A stretch of 64,000 bases of DNA from Clostridium sp. Cult1. GTDB taxonomy: Bacteria; Bacillota; Clostridia; Tissierellales; Tepidimicrobiaceae. The translations under genes were made by a program, and so were the position numbers. The first letter of the stretch is position 1; every line of letters starts with the position of its first letter. Shown piece after piece: positions 19,047-29,008 of this stretch. Location of the stretch: positions 2,479,384 through 2,543,383 of the forward strand of contig NZ_PPXW01000001.1 in the NCBI RefSeq assembly GCF_021655095.1, read 5' to 3'. The notes beneath the pieces were generated by a model, which was not told the DNA's origin, did no database searches, and was given only the letters and a program-made list of their open reading frames with translations.

Positions 19047-20225
19047 ATGGAAAACTATATTTATATGGATAACTCAGCTACGACTCCGGTAAAAGAAGAA
19101 GTTCTCCATGAGATGTTACCATATTTTACTACTAAATATGGTAATCCATCAAGTATATATTCTTTGGGAAGACAATCAAAAAATGCTATAGAGGTTTCCA
19201 GAGAGAGAATTGCTAAAGTTTTAAATGCTAAAACTAATGAAATTTTTTTTACAGCAGGCGGTTCTGAGGCAGATAATTGGGCTCTAAAAGGAATCGCTTT
19301 TGCTAATAAGAGTAAAGGAAATCATATAATTACTTCTAAAATTGAACATCATGGAATACTTCATACTTGTGAATATTTAGAAAAACAAGGGTTTGAGATA
19401 ACTTACTTAGATGTAGATGAATATGGAACTATAGATTTAAAACAATTGGAAGAATCTATTAATAGTAATACTATATTGATTTCTATAATGTTTGCAAATA
19501 ATGAAATAGGAACTATTCAGCCTATTAAAGAAATTGGTAGAATAGCTAAAGAAAATGGTGTTTATTTTCATACAGATGCAGTTCAAGCCGTTGGTCATGT
19601 GAGAATTGACGTAAATGAAATGAATATAGACTTATTATCTTTATCAGCACATAAGTTTTATGGCCCAAAAGGTGTAGGAGCCTTATATATTAGACAAGGT
19701 GTAAAAATAGACCCGTTAATTTCTGGTGGAGCTCAAGAAAGAAATCGTAGAGCGGGGACAGAAAATGTACCTGGAATTGTAGGAATGGGGAAAGCTATTG
19801 AACTTGCTTATGAGAATTTAGATGAAAATAATGCTAAATTAATTAGACTAAGGGATAGCATGATCAAAAAAATTTTTGATAAAATAGATTATGTAAGACT
19901 TAATGGTCATCCTATTAATAGATTGCCTGGAAATGTTAATCTTTGCTTTGAATTTATAGAGGGAGAATCTTTATTACTAAGTTTAGACATGGCAGGTATT
20001 GCTGGTTCTAGTGGCTCTGCTTGTACTTCAGGTACCTTAGATCCGTCTCATGTATTATTAGCTATAGGTTTACCTCATGAAATAGCTCATGGTTCTTTAA
20101 GATTATCTCTAGGTGACTTTAATACAGAAGAGGAAGTTGATTATACGGTAGAAAAAATAGAAGAGATTGTGGCTAGATTAAGGTCGATGTCACCTTTATA
20201 TGAGAATGTTAAGGAGGTTAAATAA
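19047..20225 (+). CDS. iscS: Cysteine desulfurase
   Basis: A PLP enzyme of 392 residues that takes sulfur from cysteine for Fe-S clusters and tRNA thiolation. It shows the PLP lysine in SLSAHKFYGPKGVGALY (near residue 200) and the mobile catalytic cysteine in SGSACTSGTLDPSHVL (near residue 325). AGGAGGAA stands before ATG 19047. The gene abuts the scaffold gene with no gap. The tRNA thiolase gene mnmA, which often follows in related bacteria, is absent here. Confidence 0.95.
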   Translation: MENYIYMDNSATTPVKEEVLHEMLPYFTTKYGNPSSIYSLGRQSKNAIEVSRERIAKVLNAKTNEIFFTAGGSEADNWALKGIAFANKSKGNHIITSKIEHHGILHTCEYLEKQGFEITYLDVDEYGTIDLKQLEESINSNTILISIMFANNEIGTIQPIKEIGRIAKENGVYFHTDAVQAVGHVRIDVNEMNIDLLSLSAHKFYGPKGVGALYIRQGVKIDPLISGGAQERNRRAGTENVPGIVGMGKAIELAYENLDENNAKLIRLRDSMIKKIFDKIDYVRLNGHPINRLPGNVNLCFEFIEGESLLLSLDMAGIAGSSGSACTSGTLDPSHVLLAIGLPHEIAHGSLRLSLGDFNTEEEVDYTVEKIEEIVARLRSMSPLYENVKEVK

Positions 20226-20648
20226 ATGTACTCAGAAAAAGTTATGGAACATTTCCAAAACCCAAGAAATGTCGGCGAGATTGAGAATGCTGATGGAATT
20301 GGACAAGTTGGAAATCCAAGATGTGGAGATATAATGAAGATGTATTTAAAAATAGAAGATGGAATTATTAAAGATGTAAAGTTTAAAACTTTTGGTTGTG
20401 GTTCTGCTATTGCTTCATCTAGTATGGCAACAGAATTGATTAAAGGAAAAACCATAGAGGAAGCAATGAAGATTACTAACAAAGCTGTTGCTGAAGCCTT
20501 AGATGGGCTACCACCTGTAAAGATGCATTGTTCTGTTTTAGCAGAACAAGCAATTAAAGCTGCGTTACTTGATTATTCAAAAAAGAATAATATTCATATA
20601 GATGGACTAGAGGATTTCGATCCTGAGGAAGATCCTCATCATCATTAA
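20226..20648 (+). CDS. iscU: Fe-S cluster scaffold protein IscU/NifU
   Basis: A scaffold of 140 residues with all three ligand cysteines: GNPRCGD, FGCGSAIASSS and MHCSVLAEQA. Its start codon directly follows the iscS stop, so translation is probably coupled. Clusters are built here from IscS sulfur and passed to client proteins. The C-terminus ends in an acidic stretch and three histidines (EEDPHHH). A homolog of SUF-type SufU would have a longer insert, which is not seen. Confidence 0.95.
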   Translation: MYSEKVMEHFQNPRNVGEIENADGIGQVGNPRCGDIMKMYLKIEDGIIKDVKFKTFGCGSAIASSSMATELIKGKTIEEAMKITNKAVAEALDGLPPVKMHCSVLAEQAIKAALLDYSKKNNIHIDGLEDFDPEEDPHHH

Positions 20649-20766
20649 CAATCCCTCCTTCAAAAAATTTTATGCCTAGAATGGATAATGGATAAATGTT
20701 ACAAAATAATTTTATTCTATTTTAGGAATAATAAATGAATGAAGAAAATTGAAGAGGGGTATATAT

Positions 20767-21243
20767 GTGATAAGGTATAAACAGCTATTAACATTAAATC
20801 TAATAGATAAAGAGACAAAAGAACCGATTGGCAAGATATTAGATGTTATTTATTCTGACAATTTTAAAAAAATAGATTATTTAATAGTAAAAAATGATAA
20901 CCTTATTAAAAATAAGATTCCAATTCCTTATAAGCATGTTGATTTCTTAGATAATAATCAAGTTTTATATTTAGAGAATATGGATGCACTTAGGGATAAA
21001 TCAAATGAAGAGGTTAAAGGCAAAATTAATCTTTTAGATAAGGAAATAAGGCTAGAAAACGGAGAATGTATTGGATATATTAAGGATATTGTTATAAACA
21101 AAGAAGATGGAACTATTGGTGGTTTTATTATAACAGAAGGATTAATTGAAGATATACTGAAAGGAAGAAATTACATTCCTCTCCTAAAAAACACTCGTAT
21201 TGAAAAAGAGTGTATATACATTCCTTATAAATTTATTGTATAA
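20767..21243 (+). CDS. Double PRC-barrel protein
   Basis: A protein of 158 residues. GTG 20767 is chosen because AGAGGGG lies 7 bases upstream. Two PRC-barrel-like halves can be read: DKETKEPIGKILDVIYSDNF with KIDYLIV, and RLENGECIGYIKDIVINKED with GFIITEG. Such proteins (YlmC/YmxH-like) are common near sporulation and division genes. The molecular role is unknown. Confidence 0.7.
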   Translation: MIRYKQLLTLNLIDKETKEPIGKILDVIYSDNFKKIDYLIVKNDNLIKNKIPIPYKHVDFLDNNQVLYLENMDALRDKSNEEVKGKINLLDKEIRLENGECIGYIKDIVINKEDGTIGGFIITEGLIEDILKGRNYIPLLKNTRIEKECIYIPYKFIV

Positions 21244-21340
21244 ATAACAAAATTATCTATATTTACAAAAAATATATAGAATTAAATATTTATAAGGTGA
21301 CAAAATAATAGATATAAAGGATAAAGGAGAGGATACTTGT

Positions 21341-21511
21341 ATGAATAATAATGGTTTCAGGAATGGAGCCCTATTAGGGAGTATATTAGGTGCATCTTTA
21401 GGTATGATTTTTGGCACAAGAATGGGTCCTATGCAAAAAAGAAGAATTATGAGAACTGCTAGAAGAGCAAAATCAACTTTGTTTAATGGTATGAATTCAT
21501 TATGGGGATAG
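21341..21511 (+). CDS. Short YtxH-like protein
   Basis: A protein of 56 residues with an N-terminal glycine-rich hydrophobic segment (ALLGSILGASLGMIFGTRMG) followed by a basic tail (KRRIMRTARRAKS), the layout of YtxH-type membrane proteins. AAGGAGAGG stands ahead of ATG 21341. It lies directly before an AI-2E-type permease. Function unknown. Confidence 0.6.
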   Translation: MNNNGFRNGALLGSILGASLGMIFGTRMGPMQKRRIMRTARRAKSTLFNGMNSLWG

Positions 21512-21530
21512 GCAGCTGGTTGCTGCCTAT
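21508..21530 (+). promoter_or_regulatory. Hairpin between the YtxH-like gene and the permease gene
   Basis: ATAGGCAGC / GCTGCCTAT with loop TGGTT, starting in the stop codon of the small gene. No T run follows, so it more likely stabilises or separates transcripts than terminates them. Confidence 0.4.
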
Positions 21531-21558
21531 TAGATTAATAGAGATGGAGACAAGTACT

Positions 21559-22746
21559 ATGAGTGAATATTCGCCAGTATTAGTTAGAAACTTAATAATA
21601 ATTTTATCTATTCTTTTGACTTTAGTAATCTACTATTTAATACATATTGGAAATAAACACGTAGACGCTAGTAAACAAATTAACATCAACAAGAAAAGAG
21701 TACTACCTATTGTAACGGTTTTAATTTTTATTTATGCATTCTATTTACTATCAAAAAAGTATGGTATTTTATCTGACACCTTATTTACTATAATCATTTC
21801 AGCAGTTTTGGCATATTTATTTAATCCTATAATTAATTATTTTGAAAAACATAAAATTCCAAGAAGTTTTGGAGTTTTAATAGTTTATATGATAGTAATT
21901 GGAATAATACTTATATTATCTTTTTTAGTATTTCCAAAGACTGGAAGAGAAATAAAGAGATTTTTAGCTGTTCTTCCTATTTATTTTGAGAAAATTTCAG
22001 ATTTTATTGATGATTTATATTATAAATACTATACAAATATGGATAATATTCCTCCAATTTTACAAGGTATAGAAGGAGTAATATTAAATAGCTTCCAAAA
22101 TGTTGAAAATGTAATAATTACTAGTATAAGTAAATTTTTCGAAGGTATAATTTCTACTTTTTCAAAGGTAATAAGTCTTATATTAATACCTATACTTACA
22201 TTCTATTTTTTAAAAGATAAGGATTATTTTAAAACTAAAATCTATTTAACAATACCTAAGAAATTAAGAAAAGAGGTTAAGGAGCTATCCTTAGAGATAG
22301 ATAGAGCCTTAAGTCAATTTATAAGGGGAAGGCTTTTACTGGCCATGTATGTAGCAATTGCAACAACTATTTTATTGCTAATTTTAAGAATTGATTTTGC
22401 CGTAGTTATAGGAATAATAACAGGTATTGCAGATATAATTCCATACTTTGGACCTTTCTTAGGATTTTTACCTGCAGTATTCTTTGCTTTATTAGATAGT
22501 CCTATAAAGGCATTATGGGTAGCTATTCTATTTGTAGGAATACAGTGGGTAGAAAATAATGTTTTAGCACCTAAAATTATTGGAGAAACAACGGGTATTC
22601 ATCCTATTACTATTTTATTAGCATTGATAATAGGTGGTGGAGTATTTGGAGTTATGGGGATGATTTTTTCTGTACCAGCAGTAGCTGTATTTAAAATATT
22701 GTTTAGTTTTTTTATGGAGAAAGTACGAAAAAGGCGGATTGAATAA
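21559..22746 (+). CDS. AI-2E family permease
   Basis: A multi-pass membrane protein of 395 residues with about eight segments. It carries the family motif GIITGIADIIPYFGPFLGFLPA and a C-terminal NNVLAPKIIGETTGIHP segment. ATG 21559 follows GATGGAGA by 8 bases; ATG 21544 is possible. Family members include TqsA and sodium/proton antiporters, so the substrate is open. It is followed by alaS with its own promoter. Confidence 0.82.
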   Translation: MSEYSPVLVRNLIIILSILLTLVIYYLIHIGNKHVDASKQININKKRVLPIVTVLIFIYAFYLLSKKYGILSDTLFTIIISAVLAYLFNPIINYFEKHKIPRSFGVLIVYMIVIGIILILSFLVFPKTGREIKRFLAVLPIYFEKISDFIDDLYYKYYTNMDNIPPILQGIEGVILNSFQNVENVIITSISKFFEGIISTFSKVISLILIPILTFYFLKDKDYFKTKIYLTIPKKLRKEVKELSLEIDRALSQFIRGRLLLAMYVAIATTILLLILRIDFAVVIGIITGIADIIPYFGPFLGFLPAVFFALLDSPIKALWVAILFVGIQWVENNVLAPKIIGETTGIHPITILLALIIGGGVFGVMGMIFSVPAVAVFKILFSFFMEKVRKRRIE

Positions 22747-22768
22747 TAAACACATATCTTTATTTAGT

Positions 22769-22797
22769 TTGACAAAAATTTTAGTTTAAATTATAAT
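22769..22797 (+). promoter_or_regulatory. alaS promoter
   Basis: TTGACA (22769-22774), a 17-base spacer and TATAAT (22792-22797). Confidence 0.85.
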
Positions 22798-22824
22798 CCA
22801 AATATAGGTATGAACGTGAATTCT

Positions 22825-22853
22825 CGTCCCTTTGATGAGGGGCGTATTTTTTT
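22825..22853 (+). terminator. Attenuator-like terminator in the short alaS leader
   Basis: CGTCCCT / AGGGGCG (one G-T pair) with a six-base loop, followed by TATTTTTTT, only about 20 bases after the predicted transcription start. CGTCCCTTT is also seen in the asnS T-box terminator, but the T-box core and specifier domain are absent here. Confidence 0.7.
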
Positions 22854-22880
22854 AAAATATTTAAGTGAGGTGTACAACTG

Positions 22881-25520
22881 ATGAAAACCATAGGTTTACA
22901 TGAAATTAGAAAAGAATTTTTAAAATTTTTTGAAGAAAAAGGTCATCTAGTTTTGCCTAGTTTTTCTTTAGTACCTAAAAATGATAAAAGTTTATTATTG
23001 ATAAATGCTGGGATGGCTCCTTTAAAACCTTATTTTACTGGAGAAAAAACTCCTCCTAGTAAGAGGGTTGTTACTTGTCAAAAATGTATTAGAACTGCAG
23101 ATATAGATAATGTAGGTAAGACAGATAGACATGCTACATTCTTTGAAATGTTAGGGAATTTTTCCTTTGGTAATTATTTTAAAAAAGAAGCAATTGAATG
23201 GGCTTGGGAATTTTTAACGGAAAGAATGGAGATCCCAAAAGAAGATCTTTGGGCTTCGATATATTTAGAGGATGATGAGGCTTATGAGATATGGAATAAA
23301 GTTATAGGTTTAGATGAATCTAAAATAGTTCGTCTAGGAAAAGAAGATAATTTCTGGGAATTAGAAGTAGGTCCATGTGGGCCTTGTTCGGAAATATATG
23401 TAGATAGAGGAGAAATATATGGCTGTGGAGAGGCGGATTGTCAGCCGGGTTGTGAATGTGATAGGTTCATTGAAGTGTGGAACTTGGTATTTACACAATT
23501 TGACAAGGATGAGTCAGGTACTTATCATCCATTAGAGCATCCAAATATCGATACTGGAATGGGGCTTGAAAGAATAGCTGCAGTAATGGAAAAAGCTGAT
23601 AATATTTTCGAAGTAGGCGAAGTTAAGAAAATTCTCAACCAAGTAGAAATTGTGTCTAATAAGAAATATGGTGCAGATCCAAAGATTGATGCTTCTATAA
23701 GAGTTATTACTGATCATGCTAGGGCAATAACTTTCCTTGTATCTGATGGAGTTTTACCAAGTAATGAAGGTAGAGGTTATGTACTAAGAAGACTTATAAG
23801 AAGAGCTGCAAGACATGGGAAACTACTTGGAATCGAAGAAAGCTTTTTAAATAGCATTGTAGAAAAGGTCATAGAGTCATGGAAGGTAGAATACAGAGAA
23901 ATAAAGGAAAGAGAAGAACAAATTAAGAAAGTAATTAGAGCAGAAGAAGAAAAATTCCAAGAGACTATTCATCAAGGCATCAACATACTGGAAGGCTATA
24001 TAGATGAAATAATAGAAAAAGAAGAAAAACATTTAAATGGTGAAAAGGCCTTTAAATTATATGATACCTATGGTTTTCCTTTAGATTTAACCAAAGAGAT
24101 ATTAGAAGAGAAAGGATTAACCGTAGAAGAGGAAGAATTTAATAAATATATGGAAGAACAAAGGGAAAGAGCTAGAAAGGCAAGAGGGGAATTAACTGAC
24201 TCAGGTTGGAAAAATGGAAGCCCTTTAGAATTGATTGAAGGCTACGATACATCTTTTAAGGGTTATGATAATATGATACTAGAAACAGAAGTTTTAGGAA
24301 TACTTGTAGATGGAAACACTACTAATAGAATAGATAAAGGGGAGGAAGGAATAATAATATTGAAGGAAACTCCTTTTTATGCTGAAAGTGGTGGTCAAGT
24401 AGGGGATATTGGATATATAGAAAAAGAAAGTTTCAAAGGAAAAGTAGTTGATACTAAGTATACTAAAGATGAAACTATAATTCATTTCATAGATGTTGAA
24501 GAAGGTAGCTTGGAGATGGGAGATAAAGTATTGGCTTCTATTGATCTAAATAATAGAAGAGATATTATGAGAAACCATTCTGCTACTCATTTACTTCATA
24601 AAGCACTGAAAGAAGTACTAGGTTCTCATGTAAATCAAGCAGGATCAATAGTGTTACCAAATAGGTTGAGATTTGATTTTACCCATTATGAAGGGGTTAA
24701 AGATAAGGAACTTAAGCAAATAGAAAAAATAGTAAATGAGAAAATTTTGGCTTCTTTAGAAGTTAGAACTATGGAAATGTCTTTAAAAGAATCAGAGGAA
24801 ATGGGAGTTGTTGGACTGTTTGAAGATAAATATAAAGATGTAGTTAGAGTAGTTCAAATGGGTGATTTTTCACAAGAATTATGTGGAGGTACCCATGTAA
24901 GTAATACGAGTAATATTGGGCTTTTCAAAATTATTAGTGAATCCAGTATTGCTTCTGGAGTCAGAAGAATTGAGGCAATAACTGGTAGAGCTGTTTATGA
25001 GTATTTAGAAAATCTAGAACAAGATATTGAGGATATATCACTTATAGTTAAAGCTAACAAAAAAGATATTGTAGATAGGATAGAAAGTATAACAGAAGAG
25101 TTGAAAGAAAAAGATAAACAAATCAATTCCTTAAAATCCAAAATCGCTTCATCTATAGTAGAGGATATTTTAGAGTCTAAGCAAGTAATGGATGATATAA
25201 ATATTGTTACTTATAAATTAGATAATATGGATATGAATAGTTTAAGAAATCTAGGGGATGAAATAAAGAATGCTTTAGATTCATCTGTTATAGTTTTGGC
25301 TAGCATAGATAAAGGAAAGCTTTCATTCGTTGCAATGGTAAGTAAGGATTTGGTGGAAAAAGGCATACATGCAGGCAATATTATAAAGGAGGTAGCTAAG
25401 ATTACTGGTGGCGGCGGTGGCGGTCGTCCAGATATGGCTCAAGCGGGAGGTAAAGATATATCGAAGGTTGAAGAAGCCTTGAACATGGTACCAGAAATCG
25501 TTGAAAAACAAGTAAAATAA
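22881..25520 (+). CDS. alaS: Alanyl-tRNA synthetase
   Basis: Full-length class II synthetase of 879 residues. The aminoacylation domain shows GMAPLKPYFTGEKTPPSKRV and HATFFEMLGNFSFGNYFK. The editing domain has the zinc ligands HSATHLLH and CGGTH. The C-terminal oligomerisation/C-Ala part ends with the glycine-rich TGGGGGGRPDMAQAGG. AGTGAGGTG precedes ATG 22881. It heads the conserved alaS-ireB-ruvX-DUF1292 order. Confidence 0.97.
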   Translation: MKTIGLHEIRKEFLKFFEEKGHLVLPSFSLVPKNDKSLLLINAGMAPLKPYFTGEKTPPSKRVVTCQKCIRTADIDNVGKTDRHATFFEMLGNFSFGNYFKKEAIEWAWEFLTERMEIPKEDLWASIYLEDDEAYEIWNKVIGLDESKIVRLGKEDNFWELEVGPCGPCSEIYVDRGEIYGCGEADCQPGCECDRFIEVWNLVFTQFDKDESGTYHPLEHPNIDTGMGLERIAAVMEKADNIFEVGEVKKILNQVEIVSNKKYGADPKIDASIRVITDHARAITFLVSDGVLPSNEGRGYVLRRLIRRAARHGKLLGIEESFLNSIVEKVIESWKVEYREIKEREEQIKKVIRAEEEKFQETIHQGINILEGYIDEIIEKEEKHLNGEKAFKLYDTYGFPLDLTKEILEEKGLTVEEEEFNKYMEEQRERARKARGELTDSGWKNGSPLELIEGYDTSFKGYDNMILETEVLGILVDGNTTNRIDKGEEGIIILKETPFYAESGGQVGDIGYIEKESFKGKVVDTKYTKDETIIHFIDVEEGSLEMGDKVLASIDLNNRRDIMRNHSATHLLHKALKEVLGSHVNQAGSIVLPNRLRFDFTHYEGVKDKELKQIEKIVNEKILASLEVRTMEMSLKESEEMGVVGLFEDKYKDVVRVVQMGDFSQELCGGTHVSNTSNIGLFKIISESSIASGVRRIEAITGRAVYEYLENLEQDIEDISLIVKANKKDIVDRIESITEELKEKDKQINSLKSKIASSIVEDILESKQVMDDINIVTYKLDNMDMNSLRNLGDEIKNALDSSVIVLASIDKGKLSFVAMVSKDLVEKGIHAGNIIKEVAKITGGGGGGRPDMAQAGGKDISKVEEALNMVPEIVEKQVK

Positions 25521-25550
25521 ATATTAGCCAATTGAGGCTAATATTTATTT
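25519..25550 (+). terminator. Terminator after alaS
   Basis: Stem AAATATTAGCC / GGCTAATATTT followed by ATTTTG, starting inside the alaS stop codon. Confidence 0.75.
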
Positions 25551-25604
25551 TGATACTGTATATTATACAAATGATATGGTATAAATATTATAGGGGGTGT
25601 AACA

Positions 25605-25871
25605 ATGAACAATAAATTTAATGAGACTATGAAATTTGAGGCGCCTAAGGAAAATGTGAATGAAGCAAAAGAAATTATTCTAACCGTCTATAATGCTTTA
25701 AAGGAAAAAGGATATGATCCCATTAATCAAATTATTGGCTATATATTATCGGGGGATCCAACATATATTACAAGCCATAATAATGCTAGAAGTTTGATTA
25801 GAAAGATTGAAAGAGATGAATTACTAGAAGAGATATTAGGGAACTATTTAGAAAAGGAAAAAGAGGTTTAG
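25605..25871 (+). CDS. ireB: IreB family regulatory phosphoprotein
   Basis: A protein of 88 residues of the UPF0297 family (B. subtilis YrzL). It has the conserved segment [20 protein letters not shown] and [11 protein letters not shown] at the end. In Enterococcus, IreB is a substrate of the PASTA kinase IreK and tunes cephalosporin tolerance. It normally sits directly upstream of ruvX; here two genes intervene. Confidence 0.93.
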   Translation: MNNKFNETMKFEAPKENVNEAKEIILTVYNALKEKGYDPINQIIGYILSGDPTYITSHNNARSLIRKIERDELLEEILGNYLEKEKEV

Positions 25872-25884
25872 GGGAGAATCTTAA

Positions 25885-28053
25885 GTGGAAAGAACAAGAA
25901 GATTTGCTACATTACTTATAATATTATTATTTTTATTTTCTTTTGGAGAATTTAGTTACTGTAATGATAATTTAAATACAGATAATAACGTATATGTTGT
26001 TGTTGTAAATAAACTAACCCTTTTAGATATAGAGAAGATGCCAAATTTAAAGACCATAATGGAAGATGGAAGTTTTGGATTAATGAATGTTCGTGGTACT
26101 AGTGGTTATAGAGGGGCAGAAAGCTTTGTAACCATTAATGCTTCTAATAAAGCTTTTGCTAGTTATGAAAGTAGTCAATTTTTCAATTTGAATGATGAAG
26201 TGAAAAGAATATATAAAAACAGAGTAGGTACATTAGAAAAAGATTATGAGGTTGGGAACATTCAGATAGGAAGATTGTATAATCAAAATGAAAATAATAG
26301 GTATTCACCAGTTTTAGGAGCGTTAGGGTATGTTTTACATGAAGGCGGTCTAAGAACTGCAATTTTTGGTAATAGTGATACGGATGAAGAGAGTATTAGA
26401 ACTTCTGGATTAATACCTATGGATCCAAAGGGGCTTATAGATTATGGTAATGTGGATAACATTCTTGTTGAAGATGGAGATTACCCTTATGGCATCAGAA
26501 CAGATTATGATAAAATGCTATATGAGATATTAAATATAAAATCGAAAGCTTCTTTAATTGTGGTGGATACTGGAGATCTAAACCGTCTAAATAGTTATAG
26601 TAGTTTTCTATCGACAGATGGATTTTATAAAAAAAGGGATATGATTTTGGCTGATATCGATGACTTTATTGGTAAATTATTGAGTATAATGGATGAAAAT
26701 AAATCTTTGCTAATGGTTTTAAGCCCAAATAGTGGAGAAGAAAGAATTGATGGTAATAGGTTATCACCAGTCTTTTTATGGGGTAAAAATGTTGAGAGAA
26801 GTATACCTGTATCCTCTACTACTAATAGACCAGGAATAGTATCCAACTTGGACATAGCTCCAACTATTGTCAGTCTATTTAATTTAAAATCAGAAAATAT
26901 GTCAGGCAATATAATAAAATATATTGAAAAAGAAAATGCTTTTGATTATATTAAGTCCATTAATGGACGTATAAACTTAATGTCAAAAGTCAGGTCTAAA
27001 ACTTTGCTAACTTATGGAATTATAAGTATTATCTTGATGATAATAATATTAAATTTGTTATTGTTTAAAATAAAACTTGATAATAGAATTGGCGATTGGC
27101 TAAAAATAATGTTATTATTATTGTATGGATTACCTTTAATATTTATAATAAGCTCTTTATTTAAAGTTGATAATTTAACTAGTTTTTTTGCTAGTTTGAC
27201 AATTCTGATAACCTTATTTATGTATATATTTATAAAATTTAATAGCAATAGACTTATATATTTTATTACCTATGCCTATTTTATTCTAATTGTTTTAGAT
27301 ATTTTATTTAATGGGTTGTTTACCAAATTCTCAGTAATGAGTCATGATCCTATTATTGGAGCAAGATATTTTGGTATAGGAAATGAAATGGTAGGGTTGT
27401 TTTTAGCTATTGTGACACTGACTGCTGGAATATTATATGAAAATTATGATAATAAAATAGTATCAATTCTTCTCCTATTAGTATCTATCGCTTTAGTTGG
27501 ACATCCTAAATTAGGTGCTAATGTAGGGGGCACCATTGCTTTATTGTCTGCTAGTATATATTTTATACTTGAATTAATGGATAAACAATTGAATTTTAAA
27601 AATATGATATTAACTTTATTCATCATTGGTATAACTATAGGTATATTAGGATATATAGATGTAAAACTAAATCCCAATCCGACACATTTAGGCAGTGCTC
27701 TAATATCGATTAATGAGAGAGGAATAGATATTATAAGAAATATTATAGATAGAAAACTATTAATGAATATTAGATTAGTAGGTGTATCATTTTGGACAAA
27801 AGTGACATTTATAAATATATTGACCCAAGTTATTGTATCCCACTTATATAAAGATACAGTTAATAATATAATGAAGAGAGGTATAGGTAAAGGCTATTTA
27901 TCGTCTATTTTAGGAAGTATAATTGGATTTTTATTAAATGATTCAGGCTTAATACTATCTGGGATATCCATTAATTTGATTACATTATTTTTGATTTTTT
28001 TGATTATTAATAATGAAGAAAAATTCAATAAACAGGAAGTGGACATAAATTGA
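25885..28053 (+). CDS. Membrane protein with an exported alkaline-phosphatase-like domain
   Basis: A protein of 722 residues starting at GTG 25885 (GGGGAGA 7 bases upstream). A signal or anchor segment (residues 5-25) is followed by an extracytoplasmic domain to about residue 360. That domain has phosphatase-superfamily-like stretches (NIQIGRLYNQ, LIVVDTGDLNRL, VLSPNSGEE, NRPGIVSNLDIAPTIVSLF). Eight to ten membrane segments fill residues 370-715. The alkaline-phosphatase fold is inferred from these stretches, and catalytic residues are not certain. It overlaps the next gene by 4 bases. Confidence 0.6.
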   Translation: MERTRRFATLLIILLFLFSFGEFSYCNDNLNTDNNVYVVVVNKLTLLDIEKMPNLKTIMEDGSFGLMNVRGTSGYRGAESFVTINASNKAFASYESSQFFNLNDEVKRIYKNRVGTLEKDYEVGNIQIGRLYNQNENNRYSPVLGALGYVLHEGGLRTAIFGNSDTDEESIRTSGLIPMDPKGLIDYGNVDNILVEDGDYPYGIRTDYDKMLYEILNIKSKASLIVVDTGDLNRLNSYSSFLSTDGFYKKRDMILADIDDFIGKLLSIMDENKSLLMVLSPNSGEERIDGNRLSPVFLWGKNVERSIPVSSTTNRPGIVSNLDIAPTIVSLFNLKSENMSGNIIKYIEKENAFDYIKSINGRINLMSKVRSKTLLTYGIISIILMIIILNLLLFKIKLDNRIGDWLKIMLLLLYGLPLIFIISSLFKVDNLTSFFASLTILITLFMYIFIKFNSNRLIYFITYAYFILIVLDILFNGLFTKFSVMSHDPIIGARYFGIGNEMVGLFLAIVTLTAGILYENYDNKIVSILLLLVSIALVGHPKLGANVGGTIALLSASIYFILELMDKQLNFKNMILTLFIIGITIGILGYIDVKLNPNPTHLGSALISINERGIDIIRNIIDRKLLMNIRLVGVSFWTKVTFINILTQVIVSHLYKDTVNNIMKRGIGKGYLSSILGSIIGFLLNDSGLILSGISINLITLFLIFLIINNEEKFNKQEVDIN

Positions 28054-28997
28054 ATAGAGTAAAATTAGGTAATACTGATATAGAAGTTTCAAGGTTGTGT
28101 TTTGGATCTTTGACTATGACGCCTTTTCAAGCTAATTTAACTATTGAAGAAGGTGCTAACCTTATCCAATACGCCTATTCAAAAGGAATAAATTTTTTAG
28201 ATACTGCTGAAATTTATGAAAATTATAAATATATAAATAAAGCTTTAAAAGGTATAAACAGACAGGATTATGTTATTGCAACTAAATGTTATGCATATAC
28301 TGAAGAGATGGCAAGAGAGAGCCTAGAATTGGCATTGAAGGAATTAGAAACGGATTATATAGATATTTTTATGCTTCATGAACAAGAGAGTATTCATACT
28401 ATCAGAGGTCATAAGGAGGCCATAGATTATTTTGTTGAGGCAAAAAAGAAAGGCAAAATAAGAGCAATAGGCATTTCTACCCATAGGGTAGAAGGAGTTC
28501 TGGGTGGATTAAGCTGTGGTCAAATCGACATAATACATCCTATTGTCAATAAAGAAGGGATAGGAATTCAAGATGGTAATATAGAAGATATGATATCAGC
28601 TATAGAAAAAGCATATAATAAGGGTAAGGGTATATATGGTATGAAACCTTTGGGAGGAGGTCATTTAATCCCTCAAACTCAGGATGCTTTTAATTTTGTC
28701 AAGAATATACCTTATATCCATTCTTTTGCTATAGGAATGCAGTCAAAAGAAGAAATTGATTGTAATATTAGTTTAATGGAAACTGGATTGATGCCAGATA
28801 GATTAATAGATAGTTTAAATGCCAAGAAAAGGAAACTAATAGTAGCTGATTATTGCTTAGGTTGTGGAAAATGTGTAAACACTTGCAAACATAATGGCAT
28901 TGAAATTATTAATGGCAAGGCAGTGCCTAATGATAATTGTATATTATGTAGTTATTGTGCAAGAAACTGTCCTGAATTTTGTATAAAGATTATTTAA
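28050..28997 (+). CDS. Aldo/keto reductase with C-terminal 2[4Fe-4S] ferredoxin domain
   Basis: A protein of 315 residues with start TTG 28050 overlapping the preceding stop. The reductase barrel shows the catalytic tetrad in [19 protein letters not shown] and IFMLHEQE. The C-terminus has two ferredoxin motifs, [11 protein letters not shown] and [11 protein letters not shown]. The combination suggests electron transfer to or from an iron-sulfur centre. The substrate is unknown. It is probably co-transcribed with the phosphatase-like membrane gene and ruvX. Confidence 0.85.
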   Translation: MNRVKLGNTDIEVSRLCFGSLTMTPFQANLTIEEGANLIQYAYSKGINFLDTAEIYENYKYINKALKGINRQDYVIATKCYAYTEEMARESLELALKELETDYIDIFMLHEQESIHTIRGHKEAIDYFVEAKKKGKIRAIGISTHRVEGVLGGLSCGQIDIIHPIVNKEGIGIQDGNIEDMISAIEKAYNKGKGIYGMKPLGGGHLIPQTQDAFNFVKNIPYIHSFAIGMQSKEEIDCNISLMETGLMPDRLIDSLNAKKRKLIVADYCLGCGKCVNTCKHNGIEIINGKAVPNDNCILCSYCARNCPEFCIKII

Positions 28998-29008
28998 AGG
29001 TGGAAAAT

